Shown: positions 34,111-40,212 of the stretch, piece after piece | Numbering within the stretch: position 1 is the stretch's first letter | Layout: every line of letters begins with the position of its first letter | Assembly (NCBI GenBank): GCA_905215405.1 | Contig: CAJMQE010000029.1 | Span: 1-40,212 of the forward strand | DNA: 40,212 nt | Direction of reading: 5' to 3' | From: an uncultured bacterium | GTDB lineage: Bacteria; Bacillota; Clostridia; Lachnospirales; Lachnospiraceae | The notes under the pieces: generated by a model | The model's database searches: none | The model's input: only the letters and a program-made list of their open reading frames with translations | Told to the model about the DNA's origin: nothing | Program-made: the position numbers and the translations under genes

Positions 34111-36093
34111 TTACATACCATCTTTTAATACATGATGATCGCGCAGCACTTTTTCTATGACTGTACCTTTTACAAAATGCAACAATGGTTTCTTTAATAC
34201 GTTCAGTGGACCCGGCAAATGGATTTCCAGAGGAGATTTTCCATCCATGAGTTTTACACTGCTGTCCAGCAATTCCCTAATATCATAAACGCTGCCCCAA
34301 ACCTCAGGAACTCCTCTGTCAATTCCGAGCAATCCATAGACAGCCTCCATCGCTGTTCTGACAGAATACTCTGTTGTAAACACCGTATCTCTTGGTGTAT
34401 CTGCAAATTGTCCAAGGAATGCAAAATTAACGCATCCATCCGGAATTACATCTGGACGGTCTCCTTTGGTTCTTGGCATAAAAAAGGCTGTAATATATGG
34501 CATCATAGTCGGTACGCAGACTGCACTGTTCGCAGCAAGGTCATCGATCTGTTCAACCGGAACGCCAAGGTGATATAACCATTCTGCCGTAATTTCTTTA
34601 CCACTGCATTCTTTCATTGGTTTCTTCGTATAATCTCCAGGGACATCCGTAAACAGACCATATACCCAGACACATACCTTCTCTTTATCCTGATTTTTGA
34701 ACTGCCCCTGTCGATTAATTGTCCAGCTTAATAGCCAAGAAGAATCCATACAGCTGACAATCCCGCCAGTTACCACCTTTCCGCTCTTTGGATCTCTCTT
34801 ACATATATTCTCAATATATGGAAGAATCTTATCATCCAGTGTTGTAATCGTTGCAGATTCCCAGTTCGTCTTTTCTATATCTGAACAGAATTTTTCCGGA
34901 TGTCCAAATGCAGGATCCTGCTTTGCAATATTCTTCCACAGGCTCCAGCATCCGCTTGTTCTTACCTCCGCATCTTTATCTGGTGCGTGATTCTGATCTC
35001 CATAGATGGAACCTTCTGTACAACTGCCGTTCGTGACAAAAACAAGGTCATTTTCTGTTAAAGAAATCTGTTTTTCGACTCCTTTCACACGACATTCGAT
35101 TGTTCTTGCAATCTTTCTGTTATGAGGAAATTCAAATACGACATTAGTTACCTCTGTATTGAACTGGAACTCCACTCCCGCAGCTTCAAGATATTTCTGC
35201 ATTGGCAGGATCAGAGATTCATACTGATTGAACTTTGTAAATTTCAATGCACTGAAATCAGGAAGTCCTGCAATATGATGGATAAAACGCTGAAAATACA
35301 ATTTCATCTCCAGCGCACTATGCCAGTTCTCAAAAGCGAACATCGTTCTCCAGTATAGCCAGAATGTAGAATCAAAGACTTCCTCGTCAAACACATCCTC
35401 GATTGTCTTATCATAAAGATCTTCATCCTTTGTCATGAACAGTTTCATAATTTCCATACAGCCTTTCTGACTGAGATTGAACTTTCCATCTGTATGCGCA
35501 TCTTTGCCCCGTTCCACGGTTGCCCTGCAAAGTGAGTAGTTCGGATCTTCTTTATTTAACCAGTAAAATTCATCCAGAACAGAGGCTCCTGGCACTTCAA
35601 GTGATGGAATGCTTCGAAACAGATCCCATAGACATTCAAAATGGTTCTCCATTTCCCTTCCACCTCTCATGACATACCCTCTTGTTGGATCATCAATGCC
35701 ATCGCAGGCACCACCTGCAATATCCATTGCTTCCAGAATATGAATATGGGTTCCCGGTACTTTTCCATCCCTTACCAAAAAGCATGCTGCTGCCATTGCT
35801 GCCAGCCCACTGCCAACAATATATGCATTTTTCTGCTCGGAACCATCCGGTTTTTTAGGATTTGCAAATGCTTCATAATTGCCATTTGAATAATAGATTC
35901 CTTTGCTGTTCTTTTCATATTTTCCACGTTCCGTATTCCGATAGTCACTTGCTACTCTGCCTGCGCAGTTTCCTCCCCTCTTTTCCTGTCCTTTATCCTC
36001 ATGAGCTTTTCTCCCTTTTGCTGCCAGCACTGCCACACCTGCGCCTGCTGCCGCCAATGTTGCTACCCTGAGTGTTACATTTTTCTTCGCCAT
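34111..36093 (-). CDS. ohyA: oleate hydratase with an N-terminal hydrophobic extension
   Basis: A 660-residue FAD enzyme that adds water to the double bond of unsaturated fatty acids such as oleate (to 10-hydroxystearate). It has the MCRA/OhyA-type start GNYEAFANPKKP (71-82), FAD motif YIVGSGLAAMAAA (91-103), GGREMENHFECLWDLF with the conserved catalytic-site Glu147, and a C-terminal FLGQFADTPRDTVFTTEYSVRTAMEA. Residues 1 to about 60 are extra: a hydrophobic Ala/Gly-rich segment (7-25) then a basic hydrophilic stretch, so it may be membrane-attached. The ATG at 36093 has AAGGTGG 8 nt upstream. Its usual role is detoxifying host or dietary fatty acids. Confidence 0.93.
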   Translation of the reverse strand: MAKKNVTLRVATLAAAGAGVAVLAAKGRKAHEDKGQEKRGGNCAGRVASDYRNTERGKYEKNSKGIYYSNGNYEAFANPKKPDGSEQKNAYIVGSGLAAMAAACFLVRDGKVPGTHIHILEAMDIAGGACDGIDDPTRGYVMRGGREMENHFECLWDLFRSIPSLEVPGASVLDEFYWLNKEDPNYSLCRATVERGKDAHTDGKFNLSQKGCMEIMKLFMTKDEDLYDKTIEDVFDEEVFDSTFWLYWRTMFAFENWHSALEMKLYFQRFIHHIAGLPDFSALKFTKFNQYESLILPMQKYLEAAGVEFQFNTEVTNVVFEFPHNRKIARTIECRVKGVEKQISLTENDLVFVTNGSCTEGSIYGDQNHAPDKDAEVRTSGCWSLWKNIAKQDPAFGHPEKFCSDIEKTNWESATITTLDDKILPYIENICKRDPKSGKVVTGGIVSCMDSSWLLSWTINRQGQFKNQDKEKVCVWVYGLFTDVPGDYTKKPMKECSGKEITAEWLYHLGVPVEQIDDLAANSAVCVPTMMPYITAFFMPRTKGDRPDVIPDGCVNFAFLGQFADTPRDTVFTTEYSVRTAMEAVYGLLGIDRGVPEVWGSVYDIRELLDSSVKLMDGKSPLEIHLPGPLNVLKKPLLHFVKGTVIEKVLRDHHVLKDGM

Positions 36094-36216
36094 AAAAAAT
36101 ACCACCTTTCTTTGCCCACACGAACCTGCCCACTTACTTCCAGTTAGATTCCTGCCTGATCACACTTAGTTTCTTTTTTATAGTTACATTTTACCCATGA
36201 TTTCATTCAATTTACA

Positions 36217-36260
36217 TAATAAAACAGGAAGAATGATAAAAATATATCATTCTCCCTGCT
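36217..36260 (-). terminator. intrinsic terminator of the sirtuin gene
   Basis: A stem of about 15 bp (36224-36238 with 36245-36260, two mismatches) with a short AT loop. On the minus strand it is followed by a T-run. It lies directly after the stop at 36264. Confidence 0.8.
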
Positions 36261-36263
36261 TTT

Positions 36264-37139
36264 CTATCGTTTTAATAACATCTCAACTGCCTTCGCTGAA
36301 TCTCCTGTGATGCACAGGGATCGGTTCCTGATATCTGCTGGAATTTCCTGCTGCTCCATATTCAGACATACATAAGATGCATTTGGATTCTGTCCTGTCT
36401 GCTGCCAAAAATTATACTTAATAATTCCAGGTGTATTATATCCCACTCCGATCTCCAGATATAGCACTTTTTTATATCTGTGATGCTTTTCAAATTGTGT
36501 ATACCTTTTGGCTGCCTGATGCCAGCCCTTATCCTGTACAAATGATGCGTCTGCCCTCAGATTTGTCGTAAGAGGTCTGCCACAATATGGACATGTCGGT
36601 ATCAGTTCTGATGGAATTTTCATATTCTGCTGCTGTTCTACCATATCTCTTATGATCTTTTCATTATCAAACGTCATTTGCTGGCACTCTTTGTGTGCAT
36701 TTTCACCGTGCGGTTCACTGCACTGAAACAGTCCATAATCTCCCTGCGTATAAAATAACCGTTTTTTATCGATTCCAGCTTTCTGAAAACAATGATCCAC
36801 ATTGGTCGTCAACACAAAGTAATCCTTATTCTGCACCAGTTCCATCAATTGCTCATATACTGGAACCGGAGGATCCTGATAACGGTTGACTGCAATGTAA
36901 CGGCTCCAGTATGCCCAGTATTCTTCCATGGTACCATATGGATAGAACCCACCGGAATACATATCATGAAACCCATATTTCTGCTCAAAATCAGCAAATG
37001 TATGATGAAACCGCTCTCCTGCATATACAAAACCTGCTGCCGTCGAAAGTCCTGCCCCTGCTCCGATCATAACTGCATCGGCTTCCTCCAGCAGCTCTTT
37101 TACCCGCTCTATCTGTAATGCTACCTCCATATTCTTCAC
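36264..37139 (-). CDS. SIR2-family protein, SirTM-like (catalytic His replaced by Gln)
   Basis: A 291-residue sirtuin-fold protein. NAD-binding GAGAGLSTAAG is at 26-36 and TTNVDHCF at 111-118. Zinc cysteines are C140, C152, C183 and C186. Where deacetylases have the catalytic His, this one has Gln132 in TQGDYG. That pattern is known from macrodomain-linked class M sirtuins (SirTM), which act as protein ADP-ribosyltransferases rather than deacetylases. However, no macrodomain, GcvH-like or lipoate ligase gene is present nearby. Translation probably starts at the GTG at 37139 (GAGG 6 nt upstream); an ATG at 37130 is too far from the site. Confidence 0.82.
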   Translation of the reverse strand: MKNMEVALQIERVKELLEEADAVMIGAGAGLSTAAGFVYAGERFHHTFADFEQKYGFHDMYSGGFYPYGTMEEYWAYWSRYIAVNRYQDPPVPVYEQLMELVQNKDYFVLTTNVDHCFQKAGIDKKRLFYTQGDYGLFQCSEPHGENAHKECQQMTFDNEKIIRDMVEQQQNMKIPSELIPTCPYCGRPLTTNLRADASFVQDKGWHQAAKRYTQFEKHHRYKKVLYLEIGVGYNTPGIIKYNFWQQTGQNPNASYVCLNMEQQEIPADIRNRSLCITGDSAKAVEMLLKR

Positions 37140-37149
37140 ACAGCACCTC

Positions 37150-37352
37150 TTTTTCTCTATATTACTTTTTCCTCTTAATATTGCTTTCTTTTATACTACT
37201 TTTTCTATATTGCTCGCCTTTAAATTGCCTTCTTTTATATTACTTTCTTTTATATTACTTTCTTTTATATTACTTTCTTTTATTTTATTTTTTTATTTTT
37301 TTCTTATATCTTATTTCTTTTAACTTATTTCTTTTAACTTATTTGCTTTTAT
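37150..37352. repeat. T-rich degenerate tandem repeat
   Basis: The spacer between the nitroreductase and sirtuin genes is almost wholly made of a 16-bp unit TTCTTTTATATTACTT (near-identical copies around 37230-37280), with diverged copies on both sides (ACTTATTTCTTTTA type at the left end). No gene or hairpin is visible, so the terminator of the upstream ACGX operon is not evident. Confidence 0.85.
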
Positions 37353-37353
37353 C

Positions 37354-37941
37354 CTATCCCCTGCTTCCATCTATGATTTTCACCCGGTCAGTTCTTCTTG
37401 GTTTCGTATGTGGCTGTTCCCCCGCAATATGTCCCAGAATCACAAAGCAGATGGCTGTATAATTTTCAGGGATTCCCCACTCACGTACCAGTTTCTTACC
37501 TTCTTCTGTAACAAATGTTTCCGCACCTCTCGATATGATACAGGATGCAATCCCTTCCTCCGTTGCCTGAAGAACCATATTTTCTGCCATACAAAATGCA
37601 TCGGCTTCTCTGAACAGAAAATCATCTTGTCCAAATATTACAACAACCGATGGTGCCCCATAAAATCCGTTGTTAATCTTAGGATCGTCGATGGTACTTG
37701 GCTGCTCTGCTGATACATAGGAACCCGCAAGATGACTTCTGTCGAATTTCGCCACATTCATCTGCCCTATTTTTGTTGTCAGTTCTCTGTTATGTACCGC
37801 CACCATCATACTGCGCTGTCCACCTCCAGCATTTGGAGCATAGTTTCCAGCTTCCAATATCCGCTCGAGTTCTTCCCGACCGATCTGCTCCTGTGTATAT
37901 TTTCTGATAGAATGTCTTGCCTTAATTAAATCCAGTAACAT
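37354..37941 (-). CDS. nitroreductase-family FMN oxidoreductase of the ACGX locus
   Basis: A 195-residue nitroreductase-fold flavoprotein. FMN phosphate-binding RHSIRKYTQEQI is at the N-terminus, GNYAPNAGGGQRSM contacts the flavin, and GIASCIISRG lies in the C-terminal half. The unusual triple glycine and length are still within the family. It starts 3 nt after the radical SAM stop codon, with a GGAGG site inside the end of that gene, so the two are tightly coupled. In other modified-peptide systems such flavoproteins oxidise azolines or Cys-derived groups. A role on the ACGX peptide is inferred from position only. Confidence 0.85.
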   Translation of the reverse strand: MLLDLIKARHSIRKYTQEQIGREELERILEAGNYAPNAGGGQRSMMVAVHNRELTTKIGQMNVAKFDRSHLAGSYVSAEQPSTIDDPKINNGFYGAPSVVVIFGQDDFLFREADAFCMAENMVLQATEEGIASCIISRGAETFVTEEGKKLVREWGIPENYTAICFVILGHIAGEQPHTKPRRTDRVKIIDGSRG

Positions 37942-37944
37942 TTC

Positions 37945-38976
37945 CTATACCTCCTTCCAACACTGTGGATCTTCATCATAAAAGTTTCCATTTGCTCCGC
38001 TGGCAACCGCCGGACAGCCCCTGCACCATGGCATAAGTTCGCATTTGGAGCATTTTTTGAACTGATTATAATTTCGATACTGCTCCATCTGACAGACCCA
38101 TACATCGGCCAGACGATCCGCAAATACGTTGGATACCTTGCTGTTTAGTACGCGTCGGCACGCGTATACATCCCCATTTGGCAGAATTGTCATATGACAG
38201 TTTCCACAGTTGCAGCCGCCATAAATCATCCCTTGCTGCGCGTTTTCAGGAATCTGAAATGCACCAGTCTCATATTCGTACAGGGTCCATAAATGATCCT
38301 TTTTGCTGAAATATGTCTGGCAGCCTTTGGCTTCGTACTCCTTAAATTTTAGATCGCAGATCCTTAACAATTCCCGGTACTGCTGTGGTGTCAGCCCTGT
38401 TTCTTTCTCATCACTTGTCGGACAGTATCTGGCAAATGCAAATACGTCTGCCTGATATCTGACCACTGTATCAATAATCTCTGGAATCTCTCTGTAATTC
38501 ACACCTGATACCGTTGTCATGATTACCGCACGAATTCCAGCATTTCTAATACACGAAATCTTATCCAGTGTCGTCTGAAACGAACCTGGTTTTCTGAACC
38601 AGTCATGTGTTTTTTCCATTCCATCAATGGATAACTGATATTTTTCACATCCATATTCCCTGAGCTTTTTACAGACATCGTCCGTCAGATGAAATGGATT
38701 ACCAAGTATCGTAAACGGAATTTCTCTGCTTTTTAGCAATGTGAGCAGCTTCCAGAAATCCGGGTGTAAAATTGGATCTCCTCCTGTAATATAAAAATAT
38801 GGAAGCCTGTCATATACTGCACAGAAGTCTTCACAATTCGCTACCACTTCCTCCATCTGTTCCCATGAGACCGACTCTGTTTTTCTGTTCGCATCTTCAG
38901 AAAAAATATAACAGTGTTTACATCTCTGGTCGCAGTTATCTGTGATATGCCACTGAAATGAAAAATATTCTTTCAT
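37945..38976 (-). CDS. radical SAM/SPASM peptide-modifying enzyme (ACGX-type)
   Basis: A 343-residue enzyme. The 4Fe-4S SAM-cleaving motif is C15xxxC19xxC22 (NCDQRCKHC), followed by TGGDP at 64-68, the GGEP-like SAM site with Asp for Glu. The C-terminal SPASM region holds nine cysteines (C255, C257, C260, C273, C309, C312, C318, C321, C339), enough for two auxiliary clusters. This is the plan of enzymes that make thioether or C-C links in ribosomal peptides. It lies downstream of a Cys-repeat peptide gene, as in the family I recall as rSAM_ACGX. The name is from memory; the modification is unknown. Confidence 0.88.
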   Translation of the reverse strand: MKEYFSFQWHITDNCDQRCKHCYIFSEDANRKTESVSWEQMEEVVANCEDFCAVYDRLPYFYITGGDPILHPDFWKLLTLLKSREIPFTILGNPFHLTDDVCKKLREYGCEKYQLSIDGMEKTHDWFRKPGSFQTTLDKISCIRNAGIRAVIMTTVSGVNYREIPEIIDTVVRYQADVFAFARYCPTSDEKETGLTPQQYRELLRICDLKFKEYEAKGCQTYFSKKDHLWTLYEYETGAFQIPENAQQGMIYGGCNCGNCHMTILPNGDVYACRRVLNSKVSNVFADRLADVWVCQMEQYRNYNQFKKCSKCELMPWCRGCPAVASGANGNFYDEDPQCWKEV

Positions 38977-39045
38977 TGTACATTTCCCCTATCCTTTCGT
39001 TTTGATATCTATCTCAAACGTCTCTCACGTATTCCTATTCAAATT

Positions 39046-39084
39046 CCTGATGATCTGCTGCATTCTCAGATTCAGATCATCAGG
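39046..39084 (-). promoter_or_regulatory. hairpin between precursor peptide and enzyme genes
   Basis: A perfect 12-bp inverted repeat (CCTGATGATCTG at 39046-39057, CAGATCATCAGG at 39073-39084) with a 15-nt loop, in the 126-bp gap. On the minus strand it lacks a strong T-run, so it is better read as a partial terminator or a 3' stabiliser. Either would raise precursor mRNA over enzyme mRNA. Confidence 0.65.
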
Positions 39085-39102
39085 TCTTTTTCCTGTCAGG
39101 AT

Positions 39103-39246
39103 TTATTTATCTCCTGCTCCACAGGCTGTTCCACAGGCTGCTGGTTTTTCTACCGGCTTATCTCCTGCTCCACATGCTGTTCCACAAGCAGATGATGACT
39201 GTGTCTCCATTTTCTTTGTCCATCCAAAAAGATTTGAAAGTGCCAT
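39103..39246 (-). CDS. ACGX-repeat precursor peptide (modified peptide candidate)
   Basis: A 47-residue peptide. Residues 1-19 form a leader-like part with MALSNLFGWTKK and a Ser-rich end. Residues 20-30 and 37-47 are two identical ACGTACGAGDK units joined by PVEKPA, giving four ACG(T/A) tetrapeptides and four cysteines. The second unit ends the protein. A very strong AAAGGAGGG site lies 7 nt before the ATG. Size, repeat and the downstream radical SAM/SPASM enzyme identify it as the probable substrate of the ACGX system. The gene is shorter than most automatic cut-offs. Its mature structure and function are unknown. Confidence 0.88.
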   Translation of the reverse strand: MALSNLFGWTKKMETQSSSACGTACGAGDKPVEKPAACGTACGAGDK

Positions 39247-39313
39247 TTATGTACCCTCCTTTCTATTCCAGAGGCTCTTTTCCTCTTATTGCTATTGTAA
39301 AGAAATGATTTTT

Positions 39314-39339
39314 CAAATATAAGTACGCACTTTTATATT
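39314..39339 (-). promoter_or_regulatory. imperfect palindrome upstream of the ACGX peptide gene
   Basis: Core AAGTACGCACTT (39321-39332, one mismatch from a perfect dyad) within AT-rich flanks, 75 bp upstream of the peptide start. HxlR/YodB-type regulators bind dyads of similar form (GTACTTA type), so this is a candidate site for the divergent regulator. A clear -35/-10 pair is not visible here. Confidence 0.35.
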
Positions 39340-39391
39340 ACATAGGCACCTTTTTGTAACCCGTTGTCTTTTCCCGTGTTCAACATTATAA

Positions 39392-39660
39392 TGAGCATAT
39401 AGCATTATAATTTGAGTGTAATATTTTAGTTGAATGTAATACTTTATTTTGATGTAATACATTATTTTGATGTAATACTTTATTTGACTGCAATACTTAG
39501 AGTTGAATATAAGACTTTATTTGGATGCACTACTTCATTTGGATACACTACTTCATTTGAATACACTACTTCATTTGAATACACTCCTTCATCTGAATGC
39601 ATTCCATCATTTGAACGCAATATTCATTTAAATGCACTACTACTTTTGCATATTGCACTC
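39392..39660. repeat. 18-bp degenerate tandem array between ACGX peptide and HxlR genes
   Basis: About 14 consecutive units of 17-19 bp, best preserved as GAATACACTACTTCATTT around 39519-39590 and fading towards both ends. It fills most of the 459-bp divergent spacer. The units are direct repeats without unique spacers, so it is not a CRISPR. It could be a variable-length spacer or repeated binding sites. Confidence 0.9.
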
Positions 39661-39705
39661 AATTTCGATTAAAAATTATTAGAAAAGTATAAACGAGGTG
39701 ATCCT

Positions 39706-40032
39706 ATGCTGACAAAAGAAGAACTACCTGAATGTCCTGTTGCGACGACTGTTGCTCTGATCGGAAGTAAATGGAAACTTTTGATATTGCGCAATCTACT
39801 TGCACGCCCATGGAGATTTAACGAATTAAAGAAAGATCTGGCAGGAATCAGTCAGAAAGTCCTGACTGACAGCCTGCGATCCCTTGAAAGTGATGGTATT
39901 GTCATTCGAACTGTATTTCCAGAAGTTCCTCCCAGAGTTGAGTATTCTCTAAGTGAACTTGGTGAATCCATGCGCCCGATCCTGCAGGCTATGGAACACT
40001 GGGGCCAGGATTACAAGAACTGTCTGAAATAA
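39706..40032 (+). CDS. HxlR-family winged-helix regulator with N-terminal Cys
   Basis: A 108-residue transcription regulator. The HxlR core is complete: CPVATTVALIGSKWKLLIL, RFNELKKDLAGISQKVLT and LRSLESDGIVIRTVF, ending in HWGQDYKN. Cys10, just before the first helix, is at the place of the redox- or electrophile-sensing cysteine of YodB/HypR-type members. GAGGTGATC precedes the ATG. It is divergent from the ACGX peptide gene, so control of that operon is likely. If it follows its relatives, it would respond to oxidants or quinones. Confidence 0.9.
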   Translation: MLTKEELPECPVATTVALIGSKWKLLILRNLLARPWRFNELKKDLAGISQKVLTDSLRSLESDGIVIRTVFPEVPPRVEYSLSELGESMRPILQAMEHWGQDYKNCLK

Positions 40033-40054
40033 CAAGAAGAAACGATAAATACGC

Positions 40055-40099
40055 AAAAAAGGAGGAAGAATGAAAAATATCATTCTTTCTCCTTTTTAT
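40055..40099 (+). terminator. intrinsic terminator after the HxlR gene
   Basis: A6, then GGAGGAAGAATGA pairing with TCATTCTTTCTCC, then T5. The purine-rich left arm mimics a ribosome site and start codon. The remaining 40100-40212 is AT-rich without recognisable content. Confidence 0.85.
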
Positions 40100-40212
40100 A
40101 TTTATATAATTTTAACCTCTGATTCAAAGACTAATACTAAAATTGATTCAATTATTCGGGCTCAATCACAAATTTTGTGGGATAAAGGATTTCTGACATA
40201 AGTCTTCCTGCT

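Noticed and set aside
39002..39322. Plus-strand 106-codon frame over the ACGX peptide gene
   Set aside because: Pro/Ala/Val repeats are simply the complement of the Cys repeat; the minus strand has the strong ribosome site and the matching enzyme.
39392..39660. CRISPR array
   Set aside because: Units of 17-19 bp follow each other directly without unique spacers, and no cas gene is near.
40070..40201. 43-codon frame starting at an ATG behind GGAGG
   Set aside because: The ribosome site, start codon and first codons form the two arms of a terminator hairpin, and the remaining codons look like AT-rich non-coding sequence.
1..40212. Mobile elements, tRNA or rRNA genes
   Set aside because: No transposase, integrase, terminal inverted repeats, or tRNA/rRNA-like stretches were seen when reading both strands.

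Overview
The window reads as a chromosomal segment of a gut-type anaerobic Firmicute, most likely a Lachnospiraceae relative (Blautia, Mediterraneibacter or Dorea type). The basis is protein flavour, not a database match: an [FeFe] hydrogenase, DUF3784- and DUF6483-type proteins, a VanRS-like two-component system, oleate hydratase, strong AGGAGG ribosome sites and moderate-to-low GC. I see no rRNA, tRNA, CRISPR array, insertion sequence or phage gene.

Layout. 0.3-3.4 kb: a KDG-type sugar kinase (+), a ketopantoate reductase (-) and a small membrane protein (-). 3.5-7.2 kb: a two-gene hydrogenase operon (-), in which the H-cluster subunit is paired with a fusion of a NuoF-type iron-sulfur domain and a GltD-like flavoprotein. 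7.3-13.5 kb: housekeeping and accessory genes, all (-): a frameshifted membrane lipase, an HSL-type esterase, an aspartate/glutamate racemase, a GNAT acetyltransferase, a MYG1-family protein with an extra C-terminal region, and a DnaQ-like exonuclease. 13.6-16.9 kb: a phospholipid methyltransferase, a VTT/DedA-type membrane protein and a VanR/VanS-like pair, probably one envelope-related transcript. 17-22 kb: a frameshifted gene, a small protein behind a palindromic operator, a TIM-barrel isomerase, a DUF3784 protein and a 738-residue protein with an acidic tandem repeat. 22.2-23.1 kb: a thiW-like ECF S-component behind a structured leader that ends in a terminator hairpin. 23.3-27.5 kb: a pseudouridine synthase, an AraC/GyrI-like regulator and a divergent MocR/LysE pair.

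27.6-33.5 kb is a seven-gene (+) operon: two small membrane proteins (one only 48 residues), KtrB/TrkH, KtrA/TrkA, a PiT phosphate transporter, a DUF47 accessory protein and pyruvate kinase. The pyruvate kinase carries the glutamate associated with K+-activated enzymes, so the operon may couple ion and phosphate uptake to a K+-dependent glycolytic step.

33.5-37.1 kb holds a DUF6483 protein, an oleate hydratase with an N-terminal hydrophobic extension, and a sirtuin whose catalytic histidine is replaced by glutamine.

37.3-40.1 kb is the most unusual locus. A 47-residue peptide gene (39103-39246, -) ends in two identical ACGTACGAGDK units. It is followed by a radical SAM/SPASM enzyme and a nitroreductase that lie 3 nt apart. 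A HxlR-type regulator with an N-terminal cysteine is divergent from it, across a spacer filled with an 18-bp degenerate tandem repeat. This looks like a ribosomally made, enzymatically modified peptide system of the 'ACGX' type, whose product and role I do not know to be described. Several other spacers in the window also consist of short degenerate tandem repeats, each with its own unit.
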